Assembly: GCA_036733925.1 (NCBI GenBank)
Contig: DAIMZO010000007.1
Coordinates: forward strand, 15,588-79,587
Reading direction: 5' to 3'
Source of the DNA: UBA2897 sp036733925
Lineage (GTDB): Bacteria > Bacillota > Negativicutes > Selenomonadales > Selenomonadaceae
Length of the DNA stretch: 64,000 bases
Shown here: positions 7,936 through 18,477 of the stretch, in pieces
Layout: each line of letters starts with the position of its first letter
How positions within the stretch are numbered: the first letter of the stretch is position 1
Position numbers and translations under genes: made by a program
The notes under the pieces: model-generated
What the model was told of the DNA's origin: nothing
The model's input: only the letters and a program-made list of their open reading frames with translations
Database searches by the model: none

Positions 7936-9378
7936 ATGGAACAACATGAACTGCAGGATATCTGGGAAAATATCCTCGCGGAGACCAAGCAGTCCCTCAC
8001 CGAAGCGGCTTGCAAGCAGTGGTTCTCGCCGCTCGTCCCGCTCGACCTCTCGAAGAATCAGCTCGTCCTCGGCGCCTCGTCGGATTTCGCCAAAGAATGG
8101 ATTGAGACACATTTCCTGACGACGCTGCGCGACGCGGCGAGCGCCGTGACCGGCATCCCGTGCGATGTCGTCATGAAGGTCATGCCGAAGAAGAAGCCCG
8201 AGCCGCAACCGGAGAAGGCCGAGCCCGCCCCGCCCGCAGAGGACGAAGAAGGCCCGCAGCTCTTCGTCGATGAGGCGCCGGCCGATACGGCAGCGGAAAA
8301 GAGCCATGCGGCCGCGGCCGGGGACTCCCTGCAGGTCATCGCGCCGGGCGATGCGTCCTCGCTGAACCCGCGCTACACGTTCGACACCTTCGTGACGGGC
8401 AGCTCCAACCAGCTCGCGGCAGCCGCCGCGCAGGGCGTCGCGAAGGATCCGGGCCGCGTCTACAACCCGCTTTTCATGTACGGCGGCGTCGGCCTCGGCA
8501 AGACCCATCTGATGCACGCCATCGGCAACCGCGTGCTGAAGAACAACCCGGATATGCGCGTGCTCTACGTCTCGAGCGAGAAGTTCATGAATGAGATGAT
8601 CGACTCGATCCGCGACCGCACGATGAACAAGTTCCGCGCGAAATACCGCAAAATCGACGTGCTGATGATCGACGATATTCAGTTCCTCTCCGGCAAGGAG
8701 AGCACGCAGACCGAATTCTTCAATACCTTCAATGAACTGAAGGACGCGGAAAAGGCCATCGTGCTGTCCTCCGATCGCCAGCCGCGCGAGCTCGAGCAGC
8801 TGACCGAACGCCTGCGCTCCCGTTTCGAGGGCGGGCTGATTGCCGACATCCAGCCGCCGGATTTCGAGATGCGCGTCGGCATCCTGCGCAACAAGGCGCA
8901 GATGGAGCACTACGATGTGCCGGACACCGTCCTCAACTACATCGCGAACCATATCGACAGCAACATCCGTGAGCTCGAGGGCGCCCTGACGCGCGTCGTC
9001 GTCTACGCGGACCTCATGAAGCAGTCAATCTCGACCGACCTCGCGGCCGAGGCGCTCAAAGATATCCTCCCCGATGCGAAGAAACGCGAGGTCACGCCGG
9101 AGCTCATCGAGGAGACCGTCGCCTCGTATTTCCACGTGCAGGTCGATGACCTGCACGCGAAGAAGCGCAGCCGCAGCATCGCATTCCCGCGGCAGATCGC
9201 CATGTACCTCTGCTGCGAGCTCACGGATACCTCGCTCCCGCAGATCGGTGAATTCTTCGGCGGCCGCGACCATACGACCGTCATGCACGCGCGCGACAAG
9301 ATCAAGCGCGAGAGCCAGTCCGACCCGAAGCTGAGCAAGACGCTGAGCGACCTGAGCAGCCAGCTGCAGGTCAGCTGA
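7936..9378 (+). CDS. dnaA: Chromosomal replication initiator DnaA
   Basis: 480 residues from ATG 7936, preceded by AAAGAAGGGAG. Domains: I (HELQDIWENILAETKQ…, helicase/regulator contact), a long acidic Pro/Ala linker II (about 85-150), AAA+ domain III (Walker A GGVGLGKTH, Walker B MIDDIQ, sensor and arginine-finger region) and DNA-binding domain IV with the signature GGRDHTTVMHARDKI. It binds DnaA boxes on both sides of its gene and opens the origin. A longer frame reaching upstream to 7708 would read through DnaA boxes and is not used. Confidence 0.99.
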   Translation: MEQHELQDIWENILAETKQSLTEAACKQWFSPLVPLDLSKNQLVLGASSDFAKEWIETHFLTTLRDAASAVTGIPCDVVMKVMPKKKPEPQPEKAEPAPPAEDEEGPQLFVDEAPADTAAEKSHAAAAGDSLQVIAPGDASSLNPRYTFDTFVTGSSNQLAAAAAQGVAKDPGRVYNPLFMYGGVGLGKTHLMHAIGNRVLKNNPDMRVLYVSSEKFMNEMIDSIRDRTMNKFRAKYRKIDVLMIDDIQFLSGKESTQTEFFNTFNELKDAEKAIVLSSDRQPRELEQLTERLRSRFEGGLIADIQPPDFEMRVGILRNKAQMEHYDVPDTVLNYIANHIDSNIRELEGALTRVVVYADLMKQSISTDLAAEALKDILPDAKKREVTPELIEETVASYFHVQVDDLHAKKRSRSIAFPRQIAMYLCCELTDTSLPQIGEFFGGRDHTTVMHARDKIKRESQSDPKLSKTLSDLSSQLQVS

Positions 9379-9405
9379 AGGATATCCCAGGAGCTGGAAA
9401 GGGCG

Positions 9406-9612
9406 CGTGGATAACCTTGTCGAAAAGTTGCGGATGAGCACGTTCATAACACGTGGATAAGTGGCGCACCGGCGCTTCCCCGTGCATACTGTGGATAACC
9501 GGCCCCTTCCTTATCGACAGATTACCCACAGGCATTCCTCGGCTCACGCCGCTGTTTTCCCGCTTTTTCCACTTATCCACCGGCCCTACTACTACGTCTA
9601 CTATTGTTCTTA
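9406..9612. other. oriC: oriC, downstream DnaA boxes with DnaA-trio unwinding element
   Basis: The dnaA-dnaN interval holds boxes at 9406-9414, 9452-9460, 9490-9498 (exact TGTGGATAA), 9511-9519, 9522-9530 and 9573-9581. Immediately after the last box comes a GC patch (9581-9586) and then a phased series of triplets from 9586: CTA three times, CGT, CTA twice, TTG, TTC, TTA, ending at 9612. On the complementary strand these are TAG-type DnaA-trios. Box, GC patch and trios in this order is the basal unwinding system described for Bacillus subtilis oriC, so strand opening is predicted here. Confidence 0.88.
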
Positions 9613-9660
9613 ACAATCCCCCGTATTATTCATCCATCTGACCAAGAGAAGAGGCTGACC

Positions 9661-10770
9661 ATGAAACTTACATGCTCAAAGATAGATCTGATTCGCACCC
9701 TGCGCATCGTCGGGAAGGGCGTCGCGACAAAGCCGCAGACCCCGATCCTGGCCGGCATCTACGTGCAGGCACTCGACAACCACCTCGAGCTGCAGGCCAC
9801 GAACTATGAGATTGGCTTCCGATGCCAGCTCGCTGCCGATGTCGAGGAAATCGGCCAGATTGCGGTATCAGGCCGGTACTTCCAGGAGGTTATCAACAAA
9901 CTTCCGGGGGATATCGTCACGATCCATTACGCACAGAGCGAGAACATCGTCCACATCGAATCCGGCCGCACGCATTTCACCCTGCTCAGCATGGATCCGA
10001 CTGAGTTCCCGAAGCTACAGCCTGTTTCCGGCACGCTCTCGTTCACGATTGCCTCGGATACGCTGTCCGACCTCATCAAGAAAACCGTCTTCTCGTGCTC
10101 GACCGATGACAGCCGCCCGGTCTTCACCGGCTGCCTGCTCCGCGTCGACGGCGCGGATATCTCGATGGTCGCGACGAACACGCACTGTCTGGCGCTGAAG
10201 ACCAGCCAGTCCGAGCAGGAGAATGGCCAGATCCAGATCATCATCCCTTCGAAGATCCTCAACGAGATCAAGGGCATCCAGACGGGCTCGATCCCGGTGC
10301 CGGTCAAGGTGACCTGCTCCTACAACCAGATCAGCTTCGAGACGGAGAACCTCTATGTGACTTCCCGCCTCATTGAAGGCCAGTTCCCAGACTACAACCG
10401 CGTCATCCCGCCTTCGTTCCAGACGAAGGTGCTCGTCAAGACCAGCGACCTCGCCGCGGCAGTCGACCGCGTCTCGCTGATTTCGCAGTCGGACGACTAC
10501 AACATCATCAAGATGGATTTCGAGGACGGGCATATCCAGCTCACGTCGAACAGTCCGGATATCGGCGAGGCAAAGGAAGATGTCGGGGCGCAGATCGACG
10601 GCCCGGAGATCCGCATCGCGTTCAACGCGCAGTACCTCAAGGACGTGCTGAAGGTCATCGACAGCGAGAACTGCTCAATCGGTCTCAACAAGCCGCTTTC
10701 ACCGGCTGGCATCCGCGAGGAGGGCAAGGACGATTTTATCTATGTGGTCACGCCGGTTCGCACGCGCTAA
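9661..10770 (+). CDS. dnaN: DNA polymerase III beta subunit (sliding clamp)
   Basis: 369 residues with three consecutive clamp folds; begins MKLTCSKIDLIRTLRIV and has FTLLSMDPTEFPKL in the first domain and SRLIEGQFPDYNRVIP in the middle. The extreme C-terminus (YVVTPVRTR) matches the usual P-M/V-R ending. The dimer encircles DNA and tethers polymerases. The ATG at 9661 follows AAGAGAAGAGGCTGACC; an upstream extension to 9604 would enter the DnaA-trios. Confidence 0.98.
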   Translation: MKLTCSKIDLIRTLRIVGKGVATKPQTPILAGIYVQALDNHLELQATNYEIGFRCQLAADVEEIGQIAVSGRYFQEVINKLPGDIVTIHYAQSENIVHIESGRTHFTLLSMDPTEFPKLQPVSGTLSFTIASDTLSDLIKKTVFSCSTDDSRPVFTGCLLRVDGADISMVATNTHCLALKTSQSEQENGQIQIIIPSKILNEIKGIQTGSIPVPVKVTCSYNQISFETENLYVTSRLIEGQFPDYNRVIPPSFQTKVLVKTSDLAAAVDRVSLISQSDDYNIIKMDFEDGHIQLTSNSPDIGEAKEDVGAQIDGPEIRIAFNAQYLKDVLKVIDSENCSIGLNKPLSPAGIREEGKDDFIYVVTPVRTR

Positions 10771-10822
10771 TGCATAAATATACAAGAAATTTACACATAT
10801 TTATGCAGATTACGGATAGGAG

Positions 10823-11053
10823 ATGCTTCCGTTGGAGAAGATAGCCATTGCAGATGACAGCATCCAGCTCGACCAGTTCCTGAAGGTCGCCGGCGCCCTG
10901 CCGACGGGCGGCGCCATCAAGCCGTTCCTCGCGGAGGGCAAGGTCTACCGGAACGGAGAAAAAGAATCGGCGCGCCGCCGCAAGCTCCATCCGGGCGACA
11001 TCGTCCGCATCGAGGGACTCGGCGAATGGCAGTTCGTCGGGGAGACGGAATAA
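10823..11053 (+). CDS. yaaA: S4-domain RNA-binding protein YaaA
   Basis: A 76-residue protein dominated by an S4 domain (residues 13-70: IQLDQFLKVAGALPTGGAIKPFLAEGKVYRNGE in blocks). Relatives sit between dnaN and recF throughout Firmicutes and are linked to ribosome assembly. The stop TAA shares one base with the recF ATG (TAATG), so translation is coupled. Confidence 0.93.
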   Translation: MLPLEKIAIADDSIQLDQFLKVAGALPTGGAIKPFLAEGKVYRNGEKESARRRKLHPGDIVRIEGLGEWQFVGETE

Positions 11054-12258
11054 TGCTCGTCAGAGGGATAACGCTCAAGAATTATCGGAACTACGGCGAG
11101 CTCTCGCTCGCCTTCGACCCGAACATCAATATCTTCCTCGGCGCGAACGCGCAGGGAAAGACGAATATCATCGAGGCGGTCTACTACGCCTCGCTTGGTC
11201 GCTCGCACCGTACCCATCAGGATACTGATCTGATCCGCTGGGAGGCGCCGGCGGCCTCTTTGCGCTTGGCATACGAACGGCTCGGCGTCGAGAATACGCT
11301 CGAGATCGCCTTCGTGCGCGGGAAGCGGAGGAAAATCACGCTGAACGGGCAGGTCATCCGCCCGAAGGAGCTCGTCGGCGGCCTTAACACGGTGTTCTTT
11401 TCGCCGGAAGATCTCTTCCTGATCAAGGGGGCGCCGGCCGGCCGCCGGCATTTTCTCGATGCGGAGATCTCGCAGGCGAGCCCGGCCTACTACCATGAAC
11501 TGCTGCAATATAGCCATATCGTGCAGCAGCGGAACGGCCTGCTGAAGCGCATCCGCGAGCGTCATGCACCCGCGTCCATGCTTGATATCTGGGACGCGCA
11601 GCTCGCGGCATCGGCCGCGAAGATCGTCACGAAGCGCCTCGAGGCCGTGCGCAAGCTCCACATGCTCGCGAACCTCATGCAGCGGCGCATTTCCGGCAAT
11701 CAGGAGAACCTTTCGGTCACCTATGAGATTCACGGCGCCGGAGAGCAGGATGTGACAAAAAGCCTCGTTTCATGGTATAATAAAGAGCTAGCGGAAAAGC
11801 GCGAGCTCGATATCCTGCGCGGCGTGACGAGCCGCGGCCCGCACCGCGACGACCTGAAGCTCGCGGTCAACGAGGTCGACCTGCGCGCGTTCGGCTCGCA
11901 GGGACAGCAGCGCACCGGCGTGCTCTCGCTGAAGCTCGCCGAGCTCGAATTCCTCCGGTCGGAGACCGGCGAGTATCCGGTCCTCCTGCTCGACGATGTC
12001 ATGAGCGAGCTCGATGCGGACCGCCGGCGGCTCCTGATGGATTTCATCCGGAAGGAACATATCCAGACGATGATCACGGCGACGGACGCCGCCTATTTCC
12101 CGCACGGGCTCGGCGGCGCCTGCTTTGCCGTGCAGGCCGGAAGGGTGAGACAGTATGGCAAAGAAGATGGAGCAGCGGACGCCGCAGCTCGGCCTCGAGA
12201 CGACAAAGGCCATCCTGCCGCGCTGGATAAAGGCGAAGGGCAAGAAGTTCGAGGCTGA
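11053..12258 (+). CDS. recF: DNA replication and repair protein RecF
   Basis: 401 residues from ATG 11053. SMC-like ATPase: Walker A GANAQGKTN near residue 30, signature SQGQQRTGVLSLKLAEL and Walker B VLLLDDVMSELD near 300. It loads RecA at gaps together with RecO/RecR. Typical members end close to the FAVQAGRV element; here about 35 further residues, rich in Ala/Asp/Arg, are read in a different frame over the first 104 bases of the next gene, so the C-terminal tail is probably an overlap by-product. Confidence 0.96.
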   Translation: MLVRGITLKNYRNYGELSLAFDPNINIFLGANAQGKTNIIEAVYYASLGRSHRTHQDTDLIRWEAPAASLRLAYERLGVENTLEIAFVRGKRRKITLNGQVIRPKELVGGLNTVFFSPEDLFLIKGAPAGRRHFLDAEISQASPAYYHELLQYSHIVQQRNGLLKRIRERHAPASMLDIWDAQLAASAAKIVTKRLEAVRKLHMLANLMQRRISGNQENLSVTYEIHGAGEQDVTKSLVSWYNKELAEKRELDILRGVTSRGPHRDDLKLAVNEVDLRAFGSQGQQRTGVLSLKLAELEFLRSETGEYPVLLLDDVMSELDADRRRLLMDFIRKEHIQTMITATDAAYFPHGLGGACFAVQAGRVRQYGKEDGAADAAARPRDDKGHPAALDKGEGQEVRG

Positions 12259-13147
12259 TTTCAACGAGCACCGGCTGCTCTGGAACTGGGAGAAAATCGT
12301 CGGCCCTGTCATCGCCAAGCAGGTCGAGCCGATGGGCATCCGCGGCGGCGTCCTGTACCTCTACGGGCCGAATCCGGTCATGAACCACGAAGTGCGCATG
12401 ATGGAGACGCAGATCCTCGAGAAGCTTAATGCGGCCGCTGAACGGAAGATGGTCAAGAGCCTGTATATCGGGCGGCGTTGGGAGCACCCGGATACCGAGG
12501 GCAGGGAGCAGATCCACCGCGAAATGGTGGAGAAGCGCCGTGCGGAGGAGCCGCTGAATCTAGCCAAAGAGATTCAGCAGACGAACCTCACGGAGGAAGA
12601 ACTGGAAAAGGCGAAGCAGGTGGTCTCGCGCATCGAGGACGAGGATTTGCGGGTAAAGATCCAGCTGCTCTATCAGCGGCAGGAACAGCTCGAGATAGTT
12701 CGGCGCCGGCATGGCTGGAAGCCTTGCCGGGACTGCGGCATGCTCTGCGACCCGGAGGAACACGGCGGAATCTGCCCGGCCTGCGCGCGGAAGCGGTGCG
12801 CGGATGTCCGCTACCAGATTGCGCGGACCTTGCGGGATGTCCCATGGCTCCGCTATCAGGAGGTCAAGGGCTATGTGCCGGAGGCGAAGCCTCAGGTCGT
12901 CAGCGACGTGCGCGCCGATATGGTGCGCAGCCTCGCCTCGAAAATCAATATCGCAGCCCCAGACGACATGGCAGCGAAACGGCTCGTCATGCTCTACCGC
13001 TGCGTGCCGCCGGATCATCTGAGCGAGAACCTGATCCGGCGCACGCTCTATCGGCTTCGCTTCATGCTCTACCGCCCGCCGGACTTCATCATGCCGAAGC
13101 GGTACGATGTCATTCCGTGGGGCGAGAAGAAGAAAGAGGCGCGATAG
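12155..13147 (+). CDS. DUF721 (DciA-like) protein with zinc-ribbon-like insert
   Basis: 330 residues. The N-terminal part (about 20-110: LLWNWEKIVGPVIAKQVEPM…GVLYLYGPNPVMNHEVRMM) is the DUF721/DciA fold, known in other bacteria as a replicative-helicase loader. A charged helical stretch follows, then CRDCGMLC…GGICPACARKRC (about 194-218), four CxxC-spaced cysteines that resemble a zinc ribbon, and a basic C-terminal region. Position between recF and remB/gyrB supports a replication role; loader activity is inference. The ATG follows GGAAGGGTGAGACAGT and lies inside recF. Confidence 0.8.
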   Translation: MAKKMEQRTPQLGLETTKAILPRWIKAKGKKFEADFNEHRLLWNWEKIVGPVIAKQVEPMGIRGGVLYLYGPNPVMNHEVRMMETQILEKLNAAAERKMVKSLYIGRRWEHPDTEGREQIHREMVEKRRAEEPLNLAKEIQQTNLTEEELEKAKQVVSRIEDEDLRVKIQLLYQRQEQLEIVRRRHGWKPCRDCGMLCDPEEHGGICPACARKRCADVRYQIARTLRDVPWLRYQEVKGYVPEAKPQVVSDVRADMVRSLASKINIAAPDDMAAKRLVMLYRCVPPDHLSENLIRRTLYRLRFMLYRPPDFIMPKRYDVIPWGEKKKEAR

Positions 13148-13148
13148 G

Positions 13149-13430
13149 ATGTTCTTGCATATCGGCGATGGCGTTTCCGTGAACATGCAGGGTATCATCG
13201 GCATCTTCGATGCCGGCCTGTTCACGGGGAAAGAGTGTCCGGCGGAGAATGCCGATTTTCTCGACTGGGAACGCCGGAAAAAGCGGGTAGAGCCGCTGGA
13301 CGATGAAGAGAGAAACGCAGTGAAATCCCTGGTAATCGCAGAGGATGGGAACCATTGTTCCATCCTTGCGCCAGCGACGCTATACGGGCGCTCAAAAGAC
13401 CCGTGGTGCATCGGGGAAATCCGGAAATAA
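13149..13430 (+). CDS. remB: RemB/YaaB-like DUF370 protein
   Basis: 93 residues beginning MFLHIGDGVSVNMQGIIGIFD, the DUF370 pattern, in the slot between recF and gyrB where Bacillus yaaB (remB) lies. In Bacillus this family takes part in regulating matrix genes; the role here is unknown. ATG 13149 starts one base after the previous stop, so coupling is likely. Confidence 0.88.
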   Translation: MFLHIGDGVSVNMQGIIGIFDAGLFTGKECPAENADFLDWERRKKRVEPLDDEERNAVKSLVIAEDGNHCSILAPATLYGRSKDPWCIGEIRK

Positions 13431-13456
13431 GACAGCAGAAATGGATGGGAGAAATC

Positions 13457-15502
<2,046 letters not shown>

Positions 15503-15522
15503 TGAGGAATCGGATGGGCAGA

Positions 15523-15549
15523 AAAAATCGTAAGATTTTCGATTTTTTG
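15523..15549 (+). terminator. Terminator after gyrB
   Basis: AAAAAATCG and CGATTTTTT flank TAAGATTTT; the right arm supplies the T-run. It separates gyrB from the riboswitch transcript. Confidence 0.75.
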
Positions 15550-15559
15550 ACCTTTATCC

Positions 15560-15588
15560 TTGTATTTTTCAGCATTTGATGCTATATT
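15560..15588 (+). promoter_or_regulatory. Promoter of the Mn-riboswitch transcript
   Basis: TTGTAT (15560-15565), 17 bases, TATATT (15583-15588); transcription would begin about 20 bases before the riboswitch. Confidence 0.65.
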
Positions 15589-15607
15589 AAGAACATAGAA
15601 ATACTTC

Positions 15608-15722
15608 CGAAACAAGGGGAGTAGCTGAACGACCAGACATCGTCAGGTCGGACAGGCGGTACGTATACCATCTGTCCCGGTGTGGCCGACTTCAGGCAGA
15701 AGTAAGCAAGACCTTGTTCCGC
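15608..15722 (+). promoter_or_regulatory. yybP-ykoY manganese riboswitch
   Basis: The two conserved limbs of this class are both present: AAGGGGAGTAGCTGAA at the 5' side and GAAGTAAGCAAGACCTT at the 3' side. The closing stem AACAAGG (15611-15617) pairs with CCTTGTT (15712-15718). The class senses Mn2+ and switches on exporters. The downstream segment to about 15790 is GC-rich and may form the expression platform. The controlled gene, a TerC-family protein, is the usual partner. Confidence 0.93.
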
Positions 15723-15817
15723 ATCCGAGGGGCCGGGCAGGGCTGTATCCGGGTGTGGAGCAGGGTCTTTTCGTATCCTGCCGGGAGGCTGTGTGTCTGG
15801 AAGGAGAGTTTTTGAAA

Positions 15818-16552
15818 ATGGAGGCATTATTTGCAGGGATGTTCAGCCCTGAGTGGTTCGCCGCATTATCCGGCATCCTGCTCATGGACCTGATTCTGTC
15901 GGGCGACAACGCGATCATGATTGCTCTCGCCAGCAAGAATCTACCAGCGCATCACCGTGGCAGGGTCATCCTGATTGGCGGCGTCGGCGCGGTGCTGATC
16001 CGCGTCGGTTGTACGCTGTTCGCGACGGGGCTGCTCGCCGTACCGTATCTGACTTTCATCGGCGGCATCGCACTGCTCTTCATCGCGGTGCATCTGCTCG
16101 CTGAGGACAAGATGGAGGACGGCCGCGAGAAGAAGCCGCATGCGCCGACGAAGTTCTGGGCGGCGGTCCGCACCATCCTGATTGCGGATTTCATCATGAG
16201 CCTCGACAACATCCTGTCGCTCGCCGGCATCGCGAACACCGTGCCGGAAGGCAAGTGGAGCCTGATTATCTGCGGCCTGATGATTTCCATCCCGATTGTG
16301 CTGTTCGGCGCACAGCTCTTCCTGATGATCATGCTGCGTGTGCCGGTCGTCATTGACATCGGCGCGGCTATCCTCGGCTACACGGCTGCGGAGCTCATGC
16401 TCGGCGATAAGGGCATGGGCGCGTACCTCGAGCCGTATGCCCTGCCCATCAAGGTCGTGTTTGTCATCGGCGTGCTCGTCCTCGGGAACTACCTGCAGAG
16501 GCGGGCGAAAAAACGCACCGCCGCAGGACTGGCGGAGAAACAGAATCAATAA
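15818..16552 (+). CDS. TerC-family (YkoY/YjbE-like) integral membrane protein, probable Mn exporter
   Basis: 244 residues, about seven membrane helices. The acidic membrane motifs of the family are visible: LLMDLILSGDNAIMIALA near residue 25 and ADFIMSLDNILSLAGI near residue 130. Members export Mn2+ or metallate secreted proteins; the riboswitch upstream supports a manganese role. ATG 15818 has AAGGAGAG nine bases upstream; a TTG at 15812 is in frame but too close to it. Confidence 0.92.
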   Translation: MEALFAGMFSPEWFAALSGILLMDLILSGDNAIMIALASKNLPAHHRGRVILIGGVGAVLIRVGCTLFATGLLAVPYLTFIGGIALLFIAVHLLAEDKMEDGREKKPHAPTKFWAAVRTILIADFIMSLDNILSLAGIANTVPEGKWSLIICGLMISIPIVLFGAQLFLMIMLRVPVVIDIGAAILGYTAAELMLGDKGMGAYLEPYALPIKVVFVIGVLVLGNYLQRRAKKRTAAGLAEKQNQ

Positions 16553-16581
16553 TCATTCGATCTTTTGGGAGGTCGGTCTCT

Positions 16582-17460
16582 ATGAATACGATCAAAACAG
16601 CTTTGCTGATGGCCTTGCTCATGGGCGTCATGGTTGCGGTCGGCGGCGCATTCGGCGGGCATACCGGTGCGACCATCATGCTCGTCCTGGCCGTCGCCAT
16701 GAACTTCTTCGTGTACTGGAACAGCGCGTCGATGGCGCTGTCTGCCTACAACGCGCAGGAGGTATCGCGCGAGGAGGCGCCGCAGCTCTACCAGCTGATC
16801 GAGAACCTTGCGGCGAACGCCGAAATCCCGATGCCGCGCGTCTACATCATCCCGTCTGACGTGCCGAACGCGTTCGCGACAGGACGCAATCCGTCGCACG
16901 CGGCGGTCGCCGTGACGACGGGTATCATGCGCGCGCTCGACTACAACGAGCTCTCGGGCGTCCTCGCGCATGAACTCTCCCATGTCAAGCACCGCGATAT
17001 CCTGATCTCGTCTATCGCTGCGACAATGGCGACCTTCATCGGCTACATCGCGAACATCGCGCAGTGGGCGGCTATCTTCGGCACGGGCCGCGGCGACGAC
17101 GAGGACGATGGCGGCGGCATCATCGGCCTGCTCGTGACTATCATCGTCGCGCCGATTGCGGCGTCGCTGATTCAGCTCGCCATCTCGCGCTCCCGCGAGT
17201 ACGACGCGGACAAGAGCGGCGGCGAGATCTGCGGGAACCCGAACTATCTCGCGGACGCCCTCGAGAAGATTGAGTACTACGCGAAGCACATGGCCGGGAT
17301 TCCGGCTACGCCGACCACCGAGGCCACTGCGCACATGTTCATCATCAACCCGCTCTCCGGCTCCGGAAAAGCCCTCGTGAACCTGTTCTCCACCCATCCG
17401 GCCACCGAGGAACGCATCGCGCGCCTCCGCCAGCAGGCAAGAGATATGGGAATCGCATAA
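16582..17460 (+). CDS. htpX: Membrane-bound zinc metalloprotease HtpX
   Basis: 292 residues with two N-terminal membrane helices, the catalytic HELSH motif at 130-134, two further helices (about 146-210) and the third zinc-ligand Glu in REYDADKSGGE. HtpX degrades misfolded inner-membrane proteins. It is 29 bases downstream of the TerC gene and probably shares its transcript, hence possible Mn dependence. RBS TTGGGAGG. Confidence 0.95.
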   Translation: MNTIKTALLMALLMGVMVAVGGAFGGHTGATIMLVLAVAMNFFVYWNSASMALSAYNAQEVSREEAPQLYQLIENLAANAEIPMPRVYIIPSDVPNAFATGRNPSHAAVAVTTGIMRALDYNELSGVLAHELSHVKHRDILISSIAATMATFIGYIANIAQWAAIFGTGRGDDEDDGGGIIGLLVTIIVAPIAASLIQLAISRSREYDADKSGGEICGNPNYLADALEKIEYYAKHMAGIPATPTTEATAHMFIINPLSGSGKALVNLFSTHPATEERIARLRQQARDMGIA

Positions 17461-17470
17461 AGAAATAGAA

Positions 17471-17506
17471 AAGACCGTTCAGGTGACTAATCCTGAGCGG
17501 CCTTTT
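17471..17506 (+). terminator. Terminator after htpX
   Basis: AAGACCGTTCAGG pairs with CCTGAGCGGCCTT (two G.U pairs) across TGACTAAT, followed by TTT. It ends the TerC-htpX unit. Confidence 0.8.
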
Positions 17507-17585
17507 GCGGTGCCAGCATGGCTGACAGAAATTCTAACATCTTATGGCCTAGTATACCATTTTTTTGCTTTTTTCAAGTCTTTTT

Positions 17586-18227
17586 TCAGCAGAACAATGT
17601 GACAAAGATGGCGGCAATGGTGAAGCCGGGGGCGTAGGGGAGGTAATCCTTGCGACTGAGGCGCTTCGTCGCGAGCAGCAGGAACGCGGCGAGGCCGCTC
17701 AAGACGATGCCGCCGAGCACGATGTAGAGCAGGTGATCAGAACCCGCCCAGAGCCCGAGCGCCGCAATCAGCTTGATATCGCCGCCCCCCATGCTGCCGT
17801 GCGTCAGGATCGAAAGCAGCAGGAACACGAGCCCATAGACGACCGCCGCACCGATATGGTTGAAGATGCCCGTCCCCGTGAGGATCGTGAAGAAGATGCC
17901 GAGCAGGGCGAACGGAATCATCATGCGGTCGAAAATCACGCGCTGCTCGAGATCCGTGAACGTGAACAGCACGCAGAAATAGATCAGCACGAGCGCTGAG
18001 AGCGTCGCGAGCAGCCCGTCGATGCGCAGCGCCGCGAAGCAGAACAGGAAACCGAGTACCGCCGCGAGCCGTGTGCCGCGGCTTTTATTCTGCGCGTAGA
18101 CATCCCCGCCATGGCTCAGGATATCCGGCCGCCGCTCATAGCTCGCGGCAACCCACCGCGCCCCGCTGATCGCGCCGCCGACTGCCAGCGCAATCGCCAA
18201 TGCGCATTTCAAAATCGTCAATATCAA
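17586..18227 (-). CDS. tadV: Prepilin peptidase (A24 family, CpaA/TadV type)
   Basis: 213 residues, six to seven membrane helices. The two catalytic aspartates are in FTDLEQRVI (D92) and GGGDIKLIAALGLW (D150). It lacks the cytoplasmic N-methylation domain of PilD, as is usual for Tad peptidases. It should cleave the Flp prepilin encoded at 24.5 kb and the TadE/TadG pseudopilins. It is divergent from the cpaB operon across a 250-bp intergenic region. Confidence 0.9.
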   Translation of the reverse strand: MILTILKCALAIALAVGGAISGARWVAASYERRPDILSHGGDVYAQNKSRGTRLAAVLGFLFCFAALRIDGLLATLSALVLIYFCVLFTFTDLEQRVIFDRMMIPFALLGIFFTILTGTGIFNHIGAAVVYGLVFLLLSILTHGSMGGGDIKLIAALGLWAGSDHLLYIVLGGIVLSGLAAFLLLATKRLSRKDYLPYAPGFTIAAIFVTLFC

Positions 18228-18290
18228 AGCAATCCCCTTCCTGATTCTATGGTTTTGAAAATTCTTGTTCTTGATTTTTACATTATTTCA

Positions 18291-18366
18291 TAGGAGATAC
18301 TTGTTTACTTCTTTCCATTTTATCGAATATCCATATAGAGAACAAAATTTCATAGCAAATCTCCTA
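18291..18366. promoter_or_regulatory. Divergent tadV-cpaB intergenic region with spaced inverted repeat
   Basis: The 250-bp AT-rich interval (18228-18477) contains TAGGAGAT (18291-18298) and its exact complement ATCTCCTA (18359-18366), 60 bases apart. A further hairpin, TAGGAG/CTCCTA, lies near 18425-18444 before cpaB. TATCAT near 18376 could be a -10 box for cpaB. A shared regulator of the divergent pilus genes is possible but not shown. Confidence 0.4.
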
Positions 18367-18477
18367 ACTTTATGTTATCATAGAATTTAAGAAAAACAAA
18401 GGGGTATCCGATATAAATAACAAATAGGAGGGAGGATACTCCTAGATTGATACATTAGGGAAGAGGTTGTTGCTTCT

